Source: Yamagishiella unicocca (Eukaryota > Chlorophyta > Chlorophyceae > Chlamydomonadales > Volvocaceae). From it: DNA of 64,000 nucleotides. The stretch is taken from NCBI GenBank assembly GCA_003116995.1, contig BDSL01000084.1, forward strand, positions 62,001 through 126,000, in the 5' to 3' direction. Below the pieces are notes generated by a model. That model saw only the letters and a program-made list of their open reading frames with translations. It was not told where the DNA came from and ran no database searches. The position numbers were made by a program, and so were the translations under genes. Shown here piece by piece: positions 12,534 to 25,300 of this stretch; position 1 is the stretch's first letter, and each line of letters starts with the position of its first letter.

Positions 12534-14547
12534 CTGTCTCCGTGTCTCCATTTAGAGAGCAGGGACTGAACCCAGCAGACGCCCCGAAGGCCATAAAAAA
12601 GTCCCGAAAGGCACAGAGATGCCACTTTGCCTAAACAGCAGCCCGGACGTGACAGCCACAACCAAGGGTCAGGCACCACAAAACGAAAGCTCGCCCCGCA
12701 CGAAACAGAGGGGAATGTGGCAAAACAACCCGTGAAGGGCAGCCCAAGGCCTTTAGAAGGATGTTACAGACTTACAGTGTCCCTAAGCCTTTGTGGCACG
12801 TTGGTGAATTCATATGGCCCTGTCAAGTGGCGATGGTAGGCATCGAGCTGAACAAAAGCCGACTCGTTCAACCAGGGCAGGGGAAGGCGCCGCTTAGACG
12901 CCGTATCCCAGTGCCATATGCTGCCGTGCCTCCACATGGGGGATGTCAGGGAGGGCGGGCATGGTCCGGAAGGCGGTCGCCAATCGCTCCCTCCCTTCGT
13001 TTTCCCATTTCACATCACCGCATTGGTCCAAAGGCGAGGGCAAGGCGGGCAGGTCGGTAGCTTTCCATGTCGCTGGGCTCTTTACGGACACGACGTCTGT
13101 ACGAATTCCTGACGGCCAAGATAGGCCATGATGGCATATCGACCTGCATGAGTGCTCAGCACTCGACTCAGCCGTTATGCATAGTTGCATGTTCGTACTG
13201 CCCTTGCGTGCCCATGCATTCCCACCAGAACGCGGCTAGCCAATCGCAAGCACCAGGCGGCGATCTCGCGCCCTTGCTCTGGGTGGGAAATCCGTGTAAC
13301 AACACCTGCAGCAAGATGCTCAGCTGCTTGCGACACTAGCTGTATGCGCACGCTGGCGGGTCACACCCGGTTCGTCCCCTCCCGCAGCCTCCACGATGGC
13401 GGTCCCAGCGTGTTACATGAATGAGGCCGCCCTTCAAACCGCCATCCTCGTCGCTCACTGCTCCGGCATCCGTCCTTGCAGTGTACTTCCAAACAGGAGT
13501 GTGCTCCACCATCCTCGTTCGCCTAATACATGCCCCAGCTGACTTATCCGCCTCCCTGCTCTGGCCTCCGTTTCCTCCTCCACGCCTGAGCTGCTCTACA
13601 TCTCAATAGCGCCTCATCGTGCAGCGCCCCGCTACGAAGTATCGCACCGACAGGAGTAACATACCGTAACCAGCAACTAACGGGGCACACCGGAGGGCAC
13701 CCCCGGCTACACGGCCGGCTGCTTCACCGTCCATCAACAACGCCCCGTGCGGCCCGCAGGCAGCTTAGCAGCACGGGGCGTGAAGTGAAGTGCAGGCGGG
13801 CGTAACCGTAAAAACGTGCAGCGCCAGGTTGATGGCTGGTGCAAACGTATGCGCCGGTCCCGTGCACTTTAACGGTGCTTGCATGGGCGCCCGTACAGGT
13901 ACGACACAGTAATACCCACGCGAGACTGTCGAGATAGAACACATCGTGTTGTCCGCTGCGCGAGCGCCAAATTTCTGTTGACGCAATGCTGCGGTCATTA
14001 CCAGGGAATTGCCCGGATAGTGGATTTGCGCCCGATTGCTGGGCACCTGCGTCCACATACGTACACATCCGTACAGAACCGCCTCCTGTACAATCAAAGC
14101 ATGCAAGGACCTCTCGGCCTCGCCCCTGACTCTCGGAGCCCGGCCACTCACCCCGCCCCGCCCGCATCCACATCAATGCAAATCGTACGGACGCTAAGGC
14201 AAATATCAGTCCGCGCACGCTTTCACTCTCTTCCGGTATCACTAACCATCCGGCACCTCCTGCGGCGAATGTCGGGAACGGAAACACCTGCGCACTCTTT
14301 GCAAAGCGACCTTCGTAGGGGCACTACAGTACAAGAAATAACCACAACACCCACGCGTGCAATCCATTCGTGGCTTCCCTTCTACGGCTGCTGCGCTCTC
14401 TGGGCGTGCAATCAAAGCCCAGGGCGGCAGCTGGCCGGGAGCAATAGCCCCAATCCCGATCATGCCTTCAGCCGCAGCAGCAGAGCACCGACCTATCGAA
14501 TCGGCGCCGCACAGGAGGGCGGCGCAGTAATAACTTAAGTAGGTTAC

Positions 14548-16320
14548 TTATTCCGTTGGGGCGCCAGCGGCGATCCTGAAGTTGTACGACAACAGGGACG
14601 CCCACGTAGCCGGCTGGGAGGTCTTTGTGAAGTCGAAGCCCACCAGGCGGATGACGCCGTACGTGGGCGTGATGACCTCAGCGATCTCCGTACTGATGGC
14701 GAGATGAGAGGTGGGAGCGGCCCGGCGCGAGATGGGGCAAGGGGACAAACGGGTATTCAGCCAGCCACCAGGCAGAATCTTAACGACAGGGCAACACAAG
14801 GCAACGCAAGGCCCCGGCGTAAAGGATGGTACGATGCAGACGTGGCGGCTGTGGCGGTTGTGGCGGTTGTGGCGGTTGTGGCGGGTGTGCTGCCTCATCC
14901 GCTCACCGGCCGGAGGAGGTGGTGTAGATGGGAATGAACGAGCCCTCGGGGATGCCGGTACAAGTGATTGACACGCCATTGTACGAGTGGGAGATCGTCT
15001 CGGGCATGGTGGTGGCGAAGGGGTCGGCGTTGACCTTCGTCAGTGTGACGGATGAAGACGAAGACGTCGCAGTGCTCGACTGCGTGTGCAGCAGCGGGGA
15101 AAACGGAATTAGTTGGTCCAGTTGTGCAGCAGCGAGGAAACCGGAATTAGTTGGTTCAGTTGTGCAACAGCGAGGAAAACGGAATTAGTTACATCCAGTC
15201 GTGCAGCAGCGAGGAAAACGGAATTAGTTGGTCCAGTTGTGCAGTCCTTTGTTACCCATCCGTAAACCAGGGTAGGCACTGGTCCGAGGTCGCCTGTTGC
15301 CCTAATAGGCCTTACACCGCCTCTCTACCCACGCCCGCTCTCTCCCCCGTCCCAACCGATGCACCCGCGGGACAAGGAGGGGAGGCCGGAGAGGAAAGCA
15401 GAGTGCATGCGATACCCTCGAAAACACAACATCCCGTGTGGGCCCCTACGCAGTGCAACATTCATCCAAAGACGCCTCGTCGTACACCATTGTACGCTCG
15501 TACAGTTCGTACCTTGCTGCACGAGGCCGGGTAGCCGGTGATGAATTTGATCAGGTTGCTCACGACACTGCTGGGAGTTGCGGCGCTTGGCGTCATGATG
15601 ACGGTAAGCAGGGTCTCACCGCTGTTGACCTGCGTCGGCAGGGGAGGTTGGGGCCAGGGTGGGTGGGTGGGTGGGCGGGTGGGTCGGTCACCGCACACGA
15701 GCGCTGCATGCTGCTCACCGCATCGGCCAGGGCGGTCTTGTTGGCCGTCGTGAAGGCCTGCCGGGCATACGTGTTGTCGAAAATGATGCTGGACGAGACG
15801 CCGGGGTAGTACTCGAGCGTCTTGATGCCGACTGAGCCCGGCAGGTAGAGGTTGAGGGCTGGGGGAGGGGGAGGGGGAGGGGGAGGGGGGTTAGGGTTTT
15901 ATAGGGAGTAGGGTTGGCGGAAGTCAAGTTGTAGATTCGTGGGCTGCCCTAAAAAGGCGTGCCGGCAGACACAAGCTTCAATGGCGGAGGTGGGGTTGAG
16001 TTGGGAGATGGGCGCCGAGCAAGCAGCGAGCGGTCCCCCTGAGGCCGCTGGGGGCCGCCCACCGAACACGCCCACCATCAGGCTGCCAACGAGCGAACCA
16101 GTAACCCTAACGCGCTTCATAGCTCTTCTCACCGTCCCTGAGGTTCTTCTTGCGAGTAGCATCGGCGGGCAACATCGTCACGTCGCCGTCCCCAATGATG
16201 GCGACCAACACCGCGTCTTCAGACAGCGGAGGGAATGGAGGCCGCGGCGGCGGAGCCGGCGGAAGGCGCGGGGCTTGTGGGACCTTCGGCGGCGACGGCG
16301 GCGGCGGCGGATCGACCTGC
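14548..16320 (-). other. Module 5 and C-terminus of the five-module glycoprotein
   Basis: Exons carry the linker VDPPPPPSPPK with DAVLVAIIGDGDVTMLPADA (16,315-16,120), VGIKTLEYYPGVSSSIIFDN with ANKTALADA (15,858-15,719), ETLLTVIMTPSAATPSSVVS (15,640-15,515), SHSYNGVSITCTGIPEGSF (about 15,090-14,910), and YGVIRLVGFDFTKT followed by the stop at 14548. The protein therefore ends soon after the fifth RLVGFDF-type motif. Confidence 0.7.
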
Positions 16321-19300
16321 GTGGGATGAGAGAGGAGAGGCGACAGTCGGGACCAAGATGAAGGAGAGAGTCGGCTGAGGTTCGGTGGAGTTCAACACCA
16401 TGGGGATGCGGTAGGGAGGGGAGGTTCCGGAGCGTAGTGTCGCTGATCGGAGGGGCGGCAGGCGGGCGAGGGCCTCCCGAGCTGGGCAGGACGCTCACCT
16501 TGACTGGTGGCTTAGGGGGTCGGGGCGACGGCGGCTTGTATGGACTTGGCGGCGGCGAGGGCGGCGGTGACGGCGACGGCGTGCCCGTCAGCGGCTCCGG
16601 CGTCACCGCCAGCCGGACGATGGAGATGCGGCCGGCGCCGCGAGCACCCTCCGACATGTCGTACCCGAGGAAGCGCACACTGCCGCTACCTGCAGCGGTC
16701 GGTCGGGAGAGCAGGGCGCTGGGCGCTGGGAGAGCAGGGCGCTGGGAGAGCAGGGCGAAGGGAGAGCAGGGCGCTCAGGGGGACCCCTGGAGGTGAAACA
16801 GCCGACTGCGCTGGAGGCGGCAGCTGCAGACGGCCCACCCACACCTTGCGGTGCCATGGGTGCCGTGCTCAGCCGCCAGGACTGCGGCAACCAAACGCAG
16901 CCCTGGGGAGGTTTCCGGTCCCCATATAGAGCTTTTCCTTTTCCTCCCATGGTCGGCGCACGGGGTTTCCTCGCCGCCCCACTCACCCGGGGTGAGGAAC
17001 TCCGAAACCACGGGGCGGCCCGTATCGGCCGTCTCGTACACGCGGCTCGAGCCCCAGCACGACACCGAGGTGGTGCCGCCTTCGGAGCGCCAAGCTCCAA
17101 CGACATCGTTGGTAACGCCCGCCGACACAACGAACTTGACACCAGAGGCGATTTTCTCCTGTTGTGGCGGGTGAGTTCGCACAGAGGTCATGCGAGGTGT
17201 GAGACGAGGGGCTGAAGCGCGGGGAGGCCCGGGGCGGGGGAGTGGCGGGGAAGCCCCAGGGCGGGGAGCCATATGGCTGTGTTGGCACTGGATCCTCCAA
17301 CCCTCACTCACCTTAGTGCACTGGATGTTGGCGAGGGTGGTCGTCTGAGAGACGATCCAGGACATGTTGGCTGCGCTGGTCTGCGGTGATGGTTGCCGGC
17401 AGGGACGAGCGGTTAGCGGTTGGCCGAGCGGAGCAACCTGATGGACCTCAGGATCACATACACGTCAACAGCGTCTATTGGGGCCGTCAGAGACCGTCGC
17501 CTTGCCCAGTTGACAACCAATAATTGCGAACCATAAATTGGTTGAAGGGCCGCGGACCCACCGACCCACCGACCCACCGACCCACCTGCGGAGTGATGAT
17601 GATGGTCAGCAGCGTCTGGCGCGTCAGAACCCTGGTCATCAGGTCTTCCCGCAGCAGCGAGCTCATGGCCAGGAAGGTGTTATCGAACGTCTGTGCACGG
17701 CGCACGCAGGTCCAGGGGGGCGGGGAGGGATCGTGGTGAAACGGATAACGGAATTCACTAGCTGCCCTCGGTGATCGCTTGGGTACGCAGGAGCAGCCAT
17801 GAACCGGTGTCGAGGCCCACAGGGCTCGCTACCTGTTCAAAGGAACCGCCACACGCACCCAATGGACCGCCACACGCACCCCTGGGAGAAGCCCGATCGC
17901 ACCACGATCTTCTTTCGATGCGTCCTCCCGCCCCAACCTTCGCGACCCCTCCACAGCCCGCAGCGGCCCGGCCAGGATTCGTACACTATCCGCCACCAAC
18001 CACTCACCACATGCACCGGCGCGTTGCCCGGCACCGTCTGCGGCACAATGAAGAAGTCTGCCAGCTCCTTTACACCCTCCAGGAACTTGGCCTTGCGGTC
18101 AGCGTCAACGGTCGTGTTTGGCGGAACGGGGTCGACCAGCACAACCGCATCATAGCGCGGGCCTGCGTTTGGGGTCGGTTATAAACGTGAGCGTCACATT
18201 TATCAAGTTCGGAAAACGTTTTCCTGGCTGCTGCATAACATCCTTCTCCATTTCTTTGAAGCGCTACGACGCTTGCTGGGACCTTTCTTCCGCCCGCCGT
18301 AGACAAGATTCCAAATAGTATCAAGTACCGATCGCGGATCGTGAGGTACAGGGGCTCAGCGTGGGGATGCACTCTCACTTCTCACCGAGGGGCGGAGGCG
18401 GGGGACGGATGGGTCGTGGCGGCAGAGCAGCGCCGGGCGGCCGAGGCGGGCGGTAGAAGAAGGGGCGCGGCGGTGGCGGCGGCGGGGGCGAGGGGAAGGG
18501 GCTGGGCAGCGGTGGTAGCGTGGCGCCGGTGAGTGGCGGCTGGTTGACGAGTGGGGCCGCGAAGACGGCTAGCGAGGACAGCGGCTTGCGGTTGTCACCG
18601 CGGCCACCCGAAGCGAAGTTGTAGCCAATGAGCCGCACAGTGCCGCCACCTGGGTCCGGCAGGGGAGGGGAGGGAGGGGTGGGAGGGGAGGGAGGGGTGG
18701 GGCGGAGAACAGTCCAAGTAGGGAAGCGACTGGGCCAAATCAACCAGGCTGTGCGGGGCTCCGGCTGCGGGGCTGGTGGGCGTGGCATGGTGCCTGTTTA
18801 GGCGACAGCGACTGCCCCACGGTTGCGGCTCTACCCCTATTGCTTCGTGCAGGCCCGCAGCGGCGCGGCCGCACGCAAAGAAGCGGTGCCCGGCATGTAC
18901 GGAGCGCGGGGTGCGCGACGAGGCTTACCAATGGTCGACATCTCCAGTACGACGCCCTGCTTGGCTTCACCGGCAACTCCGAAGACTATGACGCCCGTGT
19001 TGCACCTGCGTGGCCGGGGCGGGTTTGAAGGGTGGGTTTGAAGGGTGGGTTTGAAGGGTGGGTTTGATGGTCATGTTGTATGCACCGGGGGGGGTGAGAA
19101 TGGCTCCAGGATTGAACGGAGTGCCGAGGGCTGCATCATCGTTGCCGGGTCAACTACCTCGCAGCTTGGTAGCCGGTACGGCATAACCCACTGCCTCTGC
19201 ACTGTACGGGGTTGTGCCCGCCATAAACCTCGACCACAGGCAAAGGACCGGGTGGCGGGGCGTCCGGGGACTCCCGCACGCATTCACGCCGTGCACTTGT

Positions 19301-22300
19301 ACGAACGGTTACCGCCGCAGGACTGCCATGCAGTCATATAGACATGCACTTGACGCACCTGATGAAGCGAGTCATGTTCAGCGCGCGCCAGCCGTCTGAG
19401 CGCAGGTCGCCCATGATCTCCACCAACCGGTTCACGCGGGTGGTGTCGAGCACGGGGCCCTGTGTACGGTACCGCAGCGCACAGCAGGCAGGCAGGGAGT
19501 GGTCGGCAAGCAGGCAGGCAGGGAGTGCTCGGCAGGCAGGCAGGCAGGGAGTGCTCGGCAGGCAGGCAGGCAGGGAGTGCTCGGCAGGCAGGCAGGCAGG
19601 GAGTGCTCGGCAGGCAGGCAGGCAGGGAGTGCTCGGCAGGCAGGCAGGCAGGGAGTGCTCGGCAGGCAGGTAGGCAGGGAGTGCTCGGCAGGCAGGCAGG
19701 CAGGGAGTGCTCGGCAGGCAGGCAGGCAGGGAGCGTTTGGCTCCGGTCGGGACCCGCCGGTAGAGGCAAAGTTGACAGGGGCGCTAGCCCGCCCCCCCGG
19801 CCGACCCCCCCACGCCGCACCGAGTGCTCACCGACTCGCATTGGAGCTTGACTCCCCCCGTGAGGGCGCCCAGCAGCGCCGACAGCTGCGTGTCCGTAAC
19901 ACCGGTGGTGTAAATGATCGACAGGACCGTCTTCTTGGCGCGGACCATGGTGGCCAGGTTGGCGAGGGCCGACGGCCCCAGCCGCACCAGGGTGGTGTCG
20001 AAGGTCACGTGCACCAGAGCGCCATCCACGGGGCCGTACGGCCAGAGCGCAGGCGCGCTACCGAGGCCATCGATACCGTCCTGCAGCGGCGGGAAGGCGG
20101 AGTGGGGCGGGTGGAGAGGGTGGCGAGGAAACGGGAGTGCCGGGTGGTGGTGGTGGGAAGCTGCAGACTGAGGGACCCTATCACACGTTGGGCACGATGG
20201 GCTGGCTAGCTTTCTAGCACAGCTCCGTAATCCGCTATAGTTGACCCCGGGAGCTATCTGGTCCTGGGTATTATCGGTTCCGATTTTAGAGGCAGGGGCG
20301 AGGCAACGCACTGCCATCATCTCCCGACGAGGGAATGCCCTGCAGTGAGCAGCACTGAACAGCGCTTGAGAGGATGAGCGACGACAGCGACGATGAAGCG
20401 AAGGACACGTTCCGTACCGAGCCGCTTGTAATAAACAGCTTTAGTACCAAGCTGTACTGCCCAACTGCTCACCCGCATCTGCTCCTTCTGGGTGGCGTCC
20501 GGAAGGGGGCTCAGGTCCGAAAACTGGACAATGCGGGGAATGCGGCCCTCGAAGGGGGCGGGCGGAGGGAACTTGGCAGGAGGCTGCTGCGGCGGCCTGA
20601 GGGGGGTGATCGCGGCATCATGGCGGAGCGGGCAAGGAAAGAACGGTGGGTGGTCAATGTCGGCGACGCAGCGGAGTGGGGCAGCGGCATGGGAACGGGG
20701 CAGTGGAAGCTGCTGGCATGCTCAGTACATCTGCACCCCAACCTGCTCCACACCCCACATGCGCTGTCGTGGGATTATGACCTGCGGCTCGCGCCTGGGC
20801 ATCACACCTCCCTGCAGGATCTGCCCTGGGTTGCGCCACTACCAACGCCGTGCCGCCACGAGTGTCACCCCAAGAGGCACCAGGTGATGAGCAGAAGCAC
20901 CCCTTGGGCTCCCGGGCGCTCATCTAGCAGTGTTTCGCCTTCTTGTATCGCTCCAAGGGCTTCCTCCCCCCCTCCCCGGCCTCAACGCCACAGTACGTAC
21001 TTCGGGGGCGACGGGGTGGAGAACGGCGGCGCCGGCGGCAGCATCGACTTGTCGTACACGGCCGAGATGGACGAGGTGCAGGGCAGGCGCACCCCGATGG
21101 TGATGTTGCGGAGGGCGCTCGTGTAGCCACCAGAGGTGAAGTCGTAGCCAATCTGCGGGCATTGAGGCGGAGGGAACGGGCAGGGTAAGAGACAACGACA
21201 GCAGCTACGGGCATTCGAACGGAGCACCTACATAATGAATGCCGTAGAACCATGGGAAGCCAAGCATCTGGTAGCATCCCAGCAAGGCTGCAGTACCAGG
21301 TAATGTGCTAAATATTACACGTGCAAAAAGCGAGGCCAAGCCAGGCCATACGGTACGTTCAGTACCATCCCCGGCCGTCGTCCCCAGCCCAACCATCAAC
21401 ACTGCGCCATCCGGCCGCCCACCACCCATCTTCTCCACCTCCATTTCGCCCAGCGCCCACCAATCAGGCCACAAGTCGAATATTTTACCCCAACCAACAA
21501 ATGAACCACCATACTATCCAACCGTACATCCACCCACCAGACGGAAAAAGCCACTGCCCGAGCCGATCTCCCAGATGGCTCCCTCCTCCGGGCGGGCGTC
21601 CACCTGCACCACCTGGCGCCCCACGTTGCACTTGATGGCCACGGTGTTGGCAGCGGGCTGCGGGCGCAAGTGAGGGCGGGGGGGGGAGCGGGGCGAGGCG
21701 GGGCGGCCATAGGGACGGGCGGGAGAGTTTGCGTAAGCGTAGTGACCGGAAACAGGCTAGGCAATGGCGGGAGGCAGCAGCAGCCTCCATAAACAACTCC
21801 ACTCCATTCCACTCCACTCCACCACCAGCACCTAACGTAATGGCCATTTCCAATCTGGCTCCCGCGAGGGAGGCCCTCTCATCAGCTCCATCCCTCCGTA
21901 GCCTCCCCCCGCTTTGTTATTTGGGTTTTGCATATTTGAATACGGGTTTCCTCCGTACCAACCCCAGGCCCTGCGAAGTCCGCTTGCCCCCACTCCAGCG
22001 CCGTCCCCATGCCCTGACGCCCCTTGCCCTTCCAATGTTTCATCGCGCCTTTCGTGTGCGAGGATACGGTTTCCTTTCTGCCCCGCTCTCCACGAGTCTG
22101 GCCCTCCAGCCCAGCCCTCGCGCCGCTTACAATCATGGAGCTGGCGAAGCGGGGGACTCCCAGCACGTTGCTGAAGTCCGAGAAGATGGTGGCGGTCATG
22201 TCCTCGCCGTTGCTCATGGAGCGCTGCAGGGCAGGGAGGCGATAAGGGAGCATTGCGAAAAGGGGGCCAGAGGAGGCAGGGGGTGCAGAGGAGGTGGCAT

Positions 22301-25300
22301 CGAGAGGTGGCAGGAGCGAGGGGCGGCAGACTAGAGGACCCGAGTTCAGGGTACCGCGATGGCGCTGCCGCCCATTTACGACCAGTGCCTCTCAGCTCCC
22401 AGGCCGCCGGTCGCCTGTTCCACCCTCCTGCCCTTAAGTGAAATTATAACCCATCAAACCTACACACATACAGCCACCATAATCATCGGACGGCCAGCGG
22501 TCGTTCGGTCCCCAGGTCCTTCGTCCGCCCATCTTTCCACCCGCCCGCCCGCCCATTTACCCCGCCGGCCCACCTTTACCCCCCGGCCTACGCGCTCGCC
22601 GCCCGACTTATGCCTGCCTGCTATATGTCCCTCGCGGTCCCACGTAATGCCCGCCCGCCTGTCAGCCCACCTGCCAGCCCACCGATCCGCCCGCTTCTGA
22701 TCCACATGCCCACTGGTCCGCCCAACAGTCCGCCCACCGATTTGCGTGGGACCCAACAGTCCGCCCACCGATTTGCGTGCCGACGCGCCCACCGATTCGC
22801 CCACCACTCGCCCTCCGCCCACCAGTTCGCCCACCAAAGCGCCCACCAGTTCGCCCACCAAACCGCCCACCAGTTCGCCCACCAATCCGCCAATCGGGTT
22901 GCACGCACCTTGGTGCAGATTACGATGCCGCCCACCAGCGCCGACACCATGTCAGACAGCTCGGTGTTGCTGGTGGCGGGTGTCACCACAATGGCCAGCA
23001 TCGTCTTGCCGCGCCTCACCAGGTCGCGCAGGTACTGCACAAGCAACAACGACACGGCATGTACGACGCGCATGGCACAAAATGAGCTGAGTGCACGATT
23101 GGCGCGCAGGCGTTTTCTGACGAGGTCACATGCGTCTATGCTTTTTCTTCTTAAAACGAAAGCCATCTTTTTAACCTCAGGCTTGGGTGCATGGCCTGCG
23201 ATGGTTCGTGGCAATGACATGCGGATTCAAGTGAGGCGCCCCACCATATTTCTGGCTAGCTAGCTGATCCTTCCATAGCTACGTGTCCGTTGACAGCGCA
23301 GGGTGAGGGTACCTAGCGCCTCTGCCACCGCTACCAGCAGCGGGTGCCGCACCTCCCCGCGCACGGTAGGTCCCCGACCCCCCTCGGGTGCCATCCAAAG
23401 CCACCCCGCACCGCCCGGACTCGCAACCCACCACACCGTTCCCACCCATCACCGTCCCTCTCCATCCCGCATGCCCCCCTCACCGTCTTGTTGGCGGATG
23501 AGAGGGCGATGAACGTGTTGTCGAACACCGAGTGCGCTGGGGCGAATGCCGGGGTGCTGCGGAAGAGGACGTCCCCCGTGCCCACGAGCTCAGCGACCGT
23601 CAGCTTCAGCTGGGTCTTCCGTAGCAGGTCCGAGGGGGTCGAGGGGTCCGTGATAAGAATGTGACGGGTGACGGGGGCTGCGACATTCATGGTGAAAGGA
23701 GGGCCGGGGGGGTCACGGAGGGACCTTAAGGGTTGTGGGGGTTCCGGAGCCAAGCAAACCGTCACTACCACACCCGCATCCAGACATTACCCGTACCCGC
23801 GCCCACAGCCGCACCTGGGTCCGGCGGCGGGTTCGGTGGGCGGCGCGGGGGGCTCCCAACAGGAGGCCTCGGCGACGGAGGGGGTGACGGTGGCGGCGGC
23901 GGCCGCGGCGGCGGCGGCGGTGGGCTGGGCGGTGCCGGCGGGACGTACAAGAGGATGGTGGACCAGTCCGGCACGCGGCTTGGTGCTGCGTTGTTCACAG
24001 TGGCGGGTTGGCAGGGGGTGGATGGGGTGGGGTCAAGGGGACCCCAGCGGGGACAGGAGTGGCATGAATGTGGGCTTGGGAGGACCGCATGCTGCGGTGG
24101 TTTCCTTCGCGGGATGCTGAAGCGGTGCAATGGTCTCGGGACGTCGACCCCACCGTCCGAACAAGTGAGATTGTCGGATAACCGCAACCTCCACCCTTCC
24201 ATTCGCCGACACAGCCCAGATGACACACTGTCTGCTTCGTAGCCCCGCTGTTCACATGCCGAGTCCGAACTGCATGAGGCCTACGGCAAGCGCACGCAGC
24301 CCCAACCTCATCAGGTTTTTCTCGGTGCTGTTTCGGTCTATCTTTTCCCACGTATCCCTCTCCGCGATCCCCTTTACGCCGGCCTATATGTTTTCGACCC
24401 GTTTAGGCTTTACATCGTCAGCGTGGGCCACAGTACAGTCCACCACCATGGACTAACTATCAGAACGTTCAGGTTTCAAGACACCCTGTGGTTTGGAGCC
24501 CCAGGCCGTGCCCAACCCTCCCGGCTGCTAGCTCCACCTGTGTTCCAGATCTCCCACAGAGTCCCACTCTGCTTCCCCGCACGACTGCAACCGCCCGGCC
24601 CAGCCTCCTGCTATTACCCCTCACCCTGTCTCAGCCTCTGGGTCAACAAAGCCCCTGCCCGCCCCTCCGGACAGCTCCCTAGCCATTCTTCCTATTCGGA
24701 CGCAGCCCCCGGGCATCATGCAGTTCGGCTTACTTCCGAAGTCGAAGCCGAGAAGCTTCACCCAGCCGCCACGGGGAGTGAGAAACATGTAGACCGGGCC
24801 AGTGCCATCGCTGGCGGTGTACCACTGGGTGCCTGCCGGGCGGGCACCAGGTGGGGTCAGGTGGGGTCAGGTAGGACCAGGTGGGGTCCAGGTGGGGACC
24901 AGGCGGGTGGAGGGGGAGGCGCGGAGGCATTCGCCTTGGCCCATGTGGGAGGCGACGAAAAGGCGTTGACTCATCCACGTGGTCGGGGTCCGCTGGGTGC
25001 ACTGCCCACTACGCGGCGTGGTTCCCCCAGCGCTGCCCCGACAGGTGGCCCCCTGGACAGGTGGCCCCCTGGCGGCCCCCTTGCTCACCTATCTCGCACT
25101 TGAATGCCTGCACCTTCGTAGAGCCGCCGGCGAAGAGCGACAGCGGCATGCCGTTGAAGTTAAACACTGCGTTGGCAGCACGGGATTGCGATGCCTGTAG
25201 GCGCGTGGGGGTGCAGAGGTGGGGGCACAGGTTCTGATGAGTATGGGCGCAGGTGTTTAGGAATGTCGTCGTGGGGTGCCGGTACCTTCGGTCCAGGTAA

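Larger units (their letters stand above)
11319..14547. other. Intergenic region between two minus-strand genes
   Basis: No frame with coherent splice signals or a recognisable product was found. Base composition is lower in GC than the genes, especially at 11.35-12.5 kb. The stretch carries three copies of a 28-30 base repeat (separate entries), which suggests remnants of a dispersed element. It must also hold the promoter of the monooxygenase-like gene (start 11318) and the 3' UTR of the five-module protein gene (stop 14548). Confidence 0.5.
18380..20600 (-). other. Module 3 of the five-module glycoprotein
   Basis: Exons carry FEGRIPRIVQFSDLSPLPDA (20,595-20,474), VHVTFDTTLVRLGPSALANL with TVLSIIYTTGVTDTQLSALL and LQCES (20,085-19,837), TTRVNRLVEIMGDLRSDGWR (about 19,475-19,355), CNTGVIVFGVAGEAKQGVV (about 19,005-18,930), and TVRLIGYNFASGG leading into a Pro-rich linker (18,655-18,380). 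Confidence 0.65.

Noticed and set aside
13724..14287. 188-codon minus-strand open frame in the intergenic region
   Set aside because: It starts at a GTG rather than an ATG, shows no family features and overlaps long frames on the other strand.
19462..19851. Plus-strand GRQAGRECSA repeat protein
   Set aside because: It is a by-product of the 26-bp intronic minisatellite, with no start context or flanking exons.
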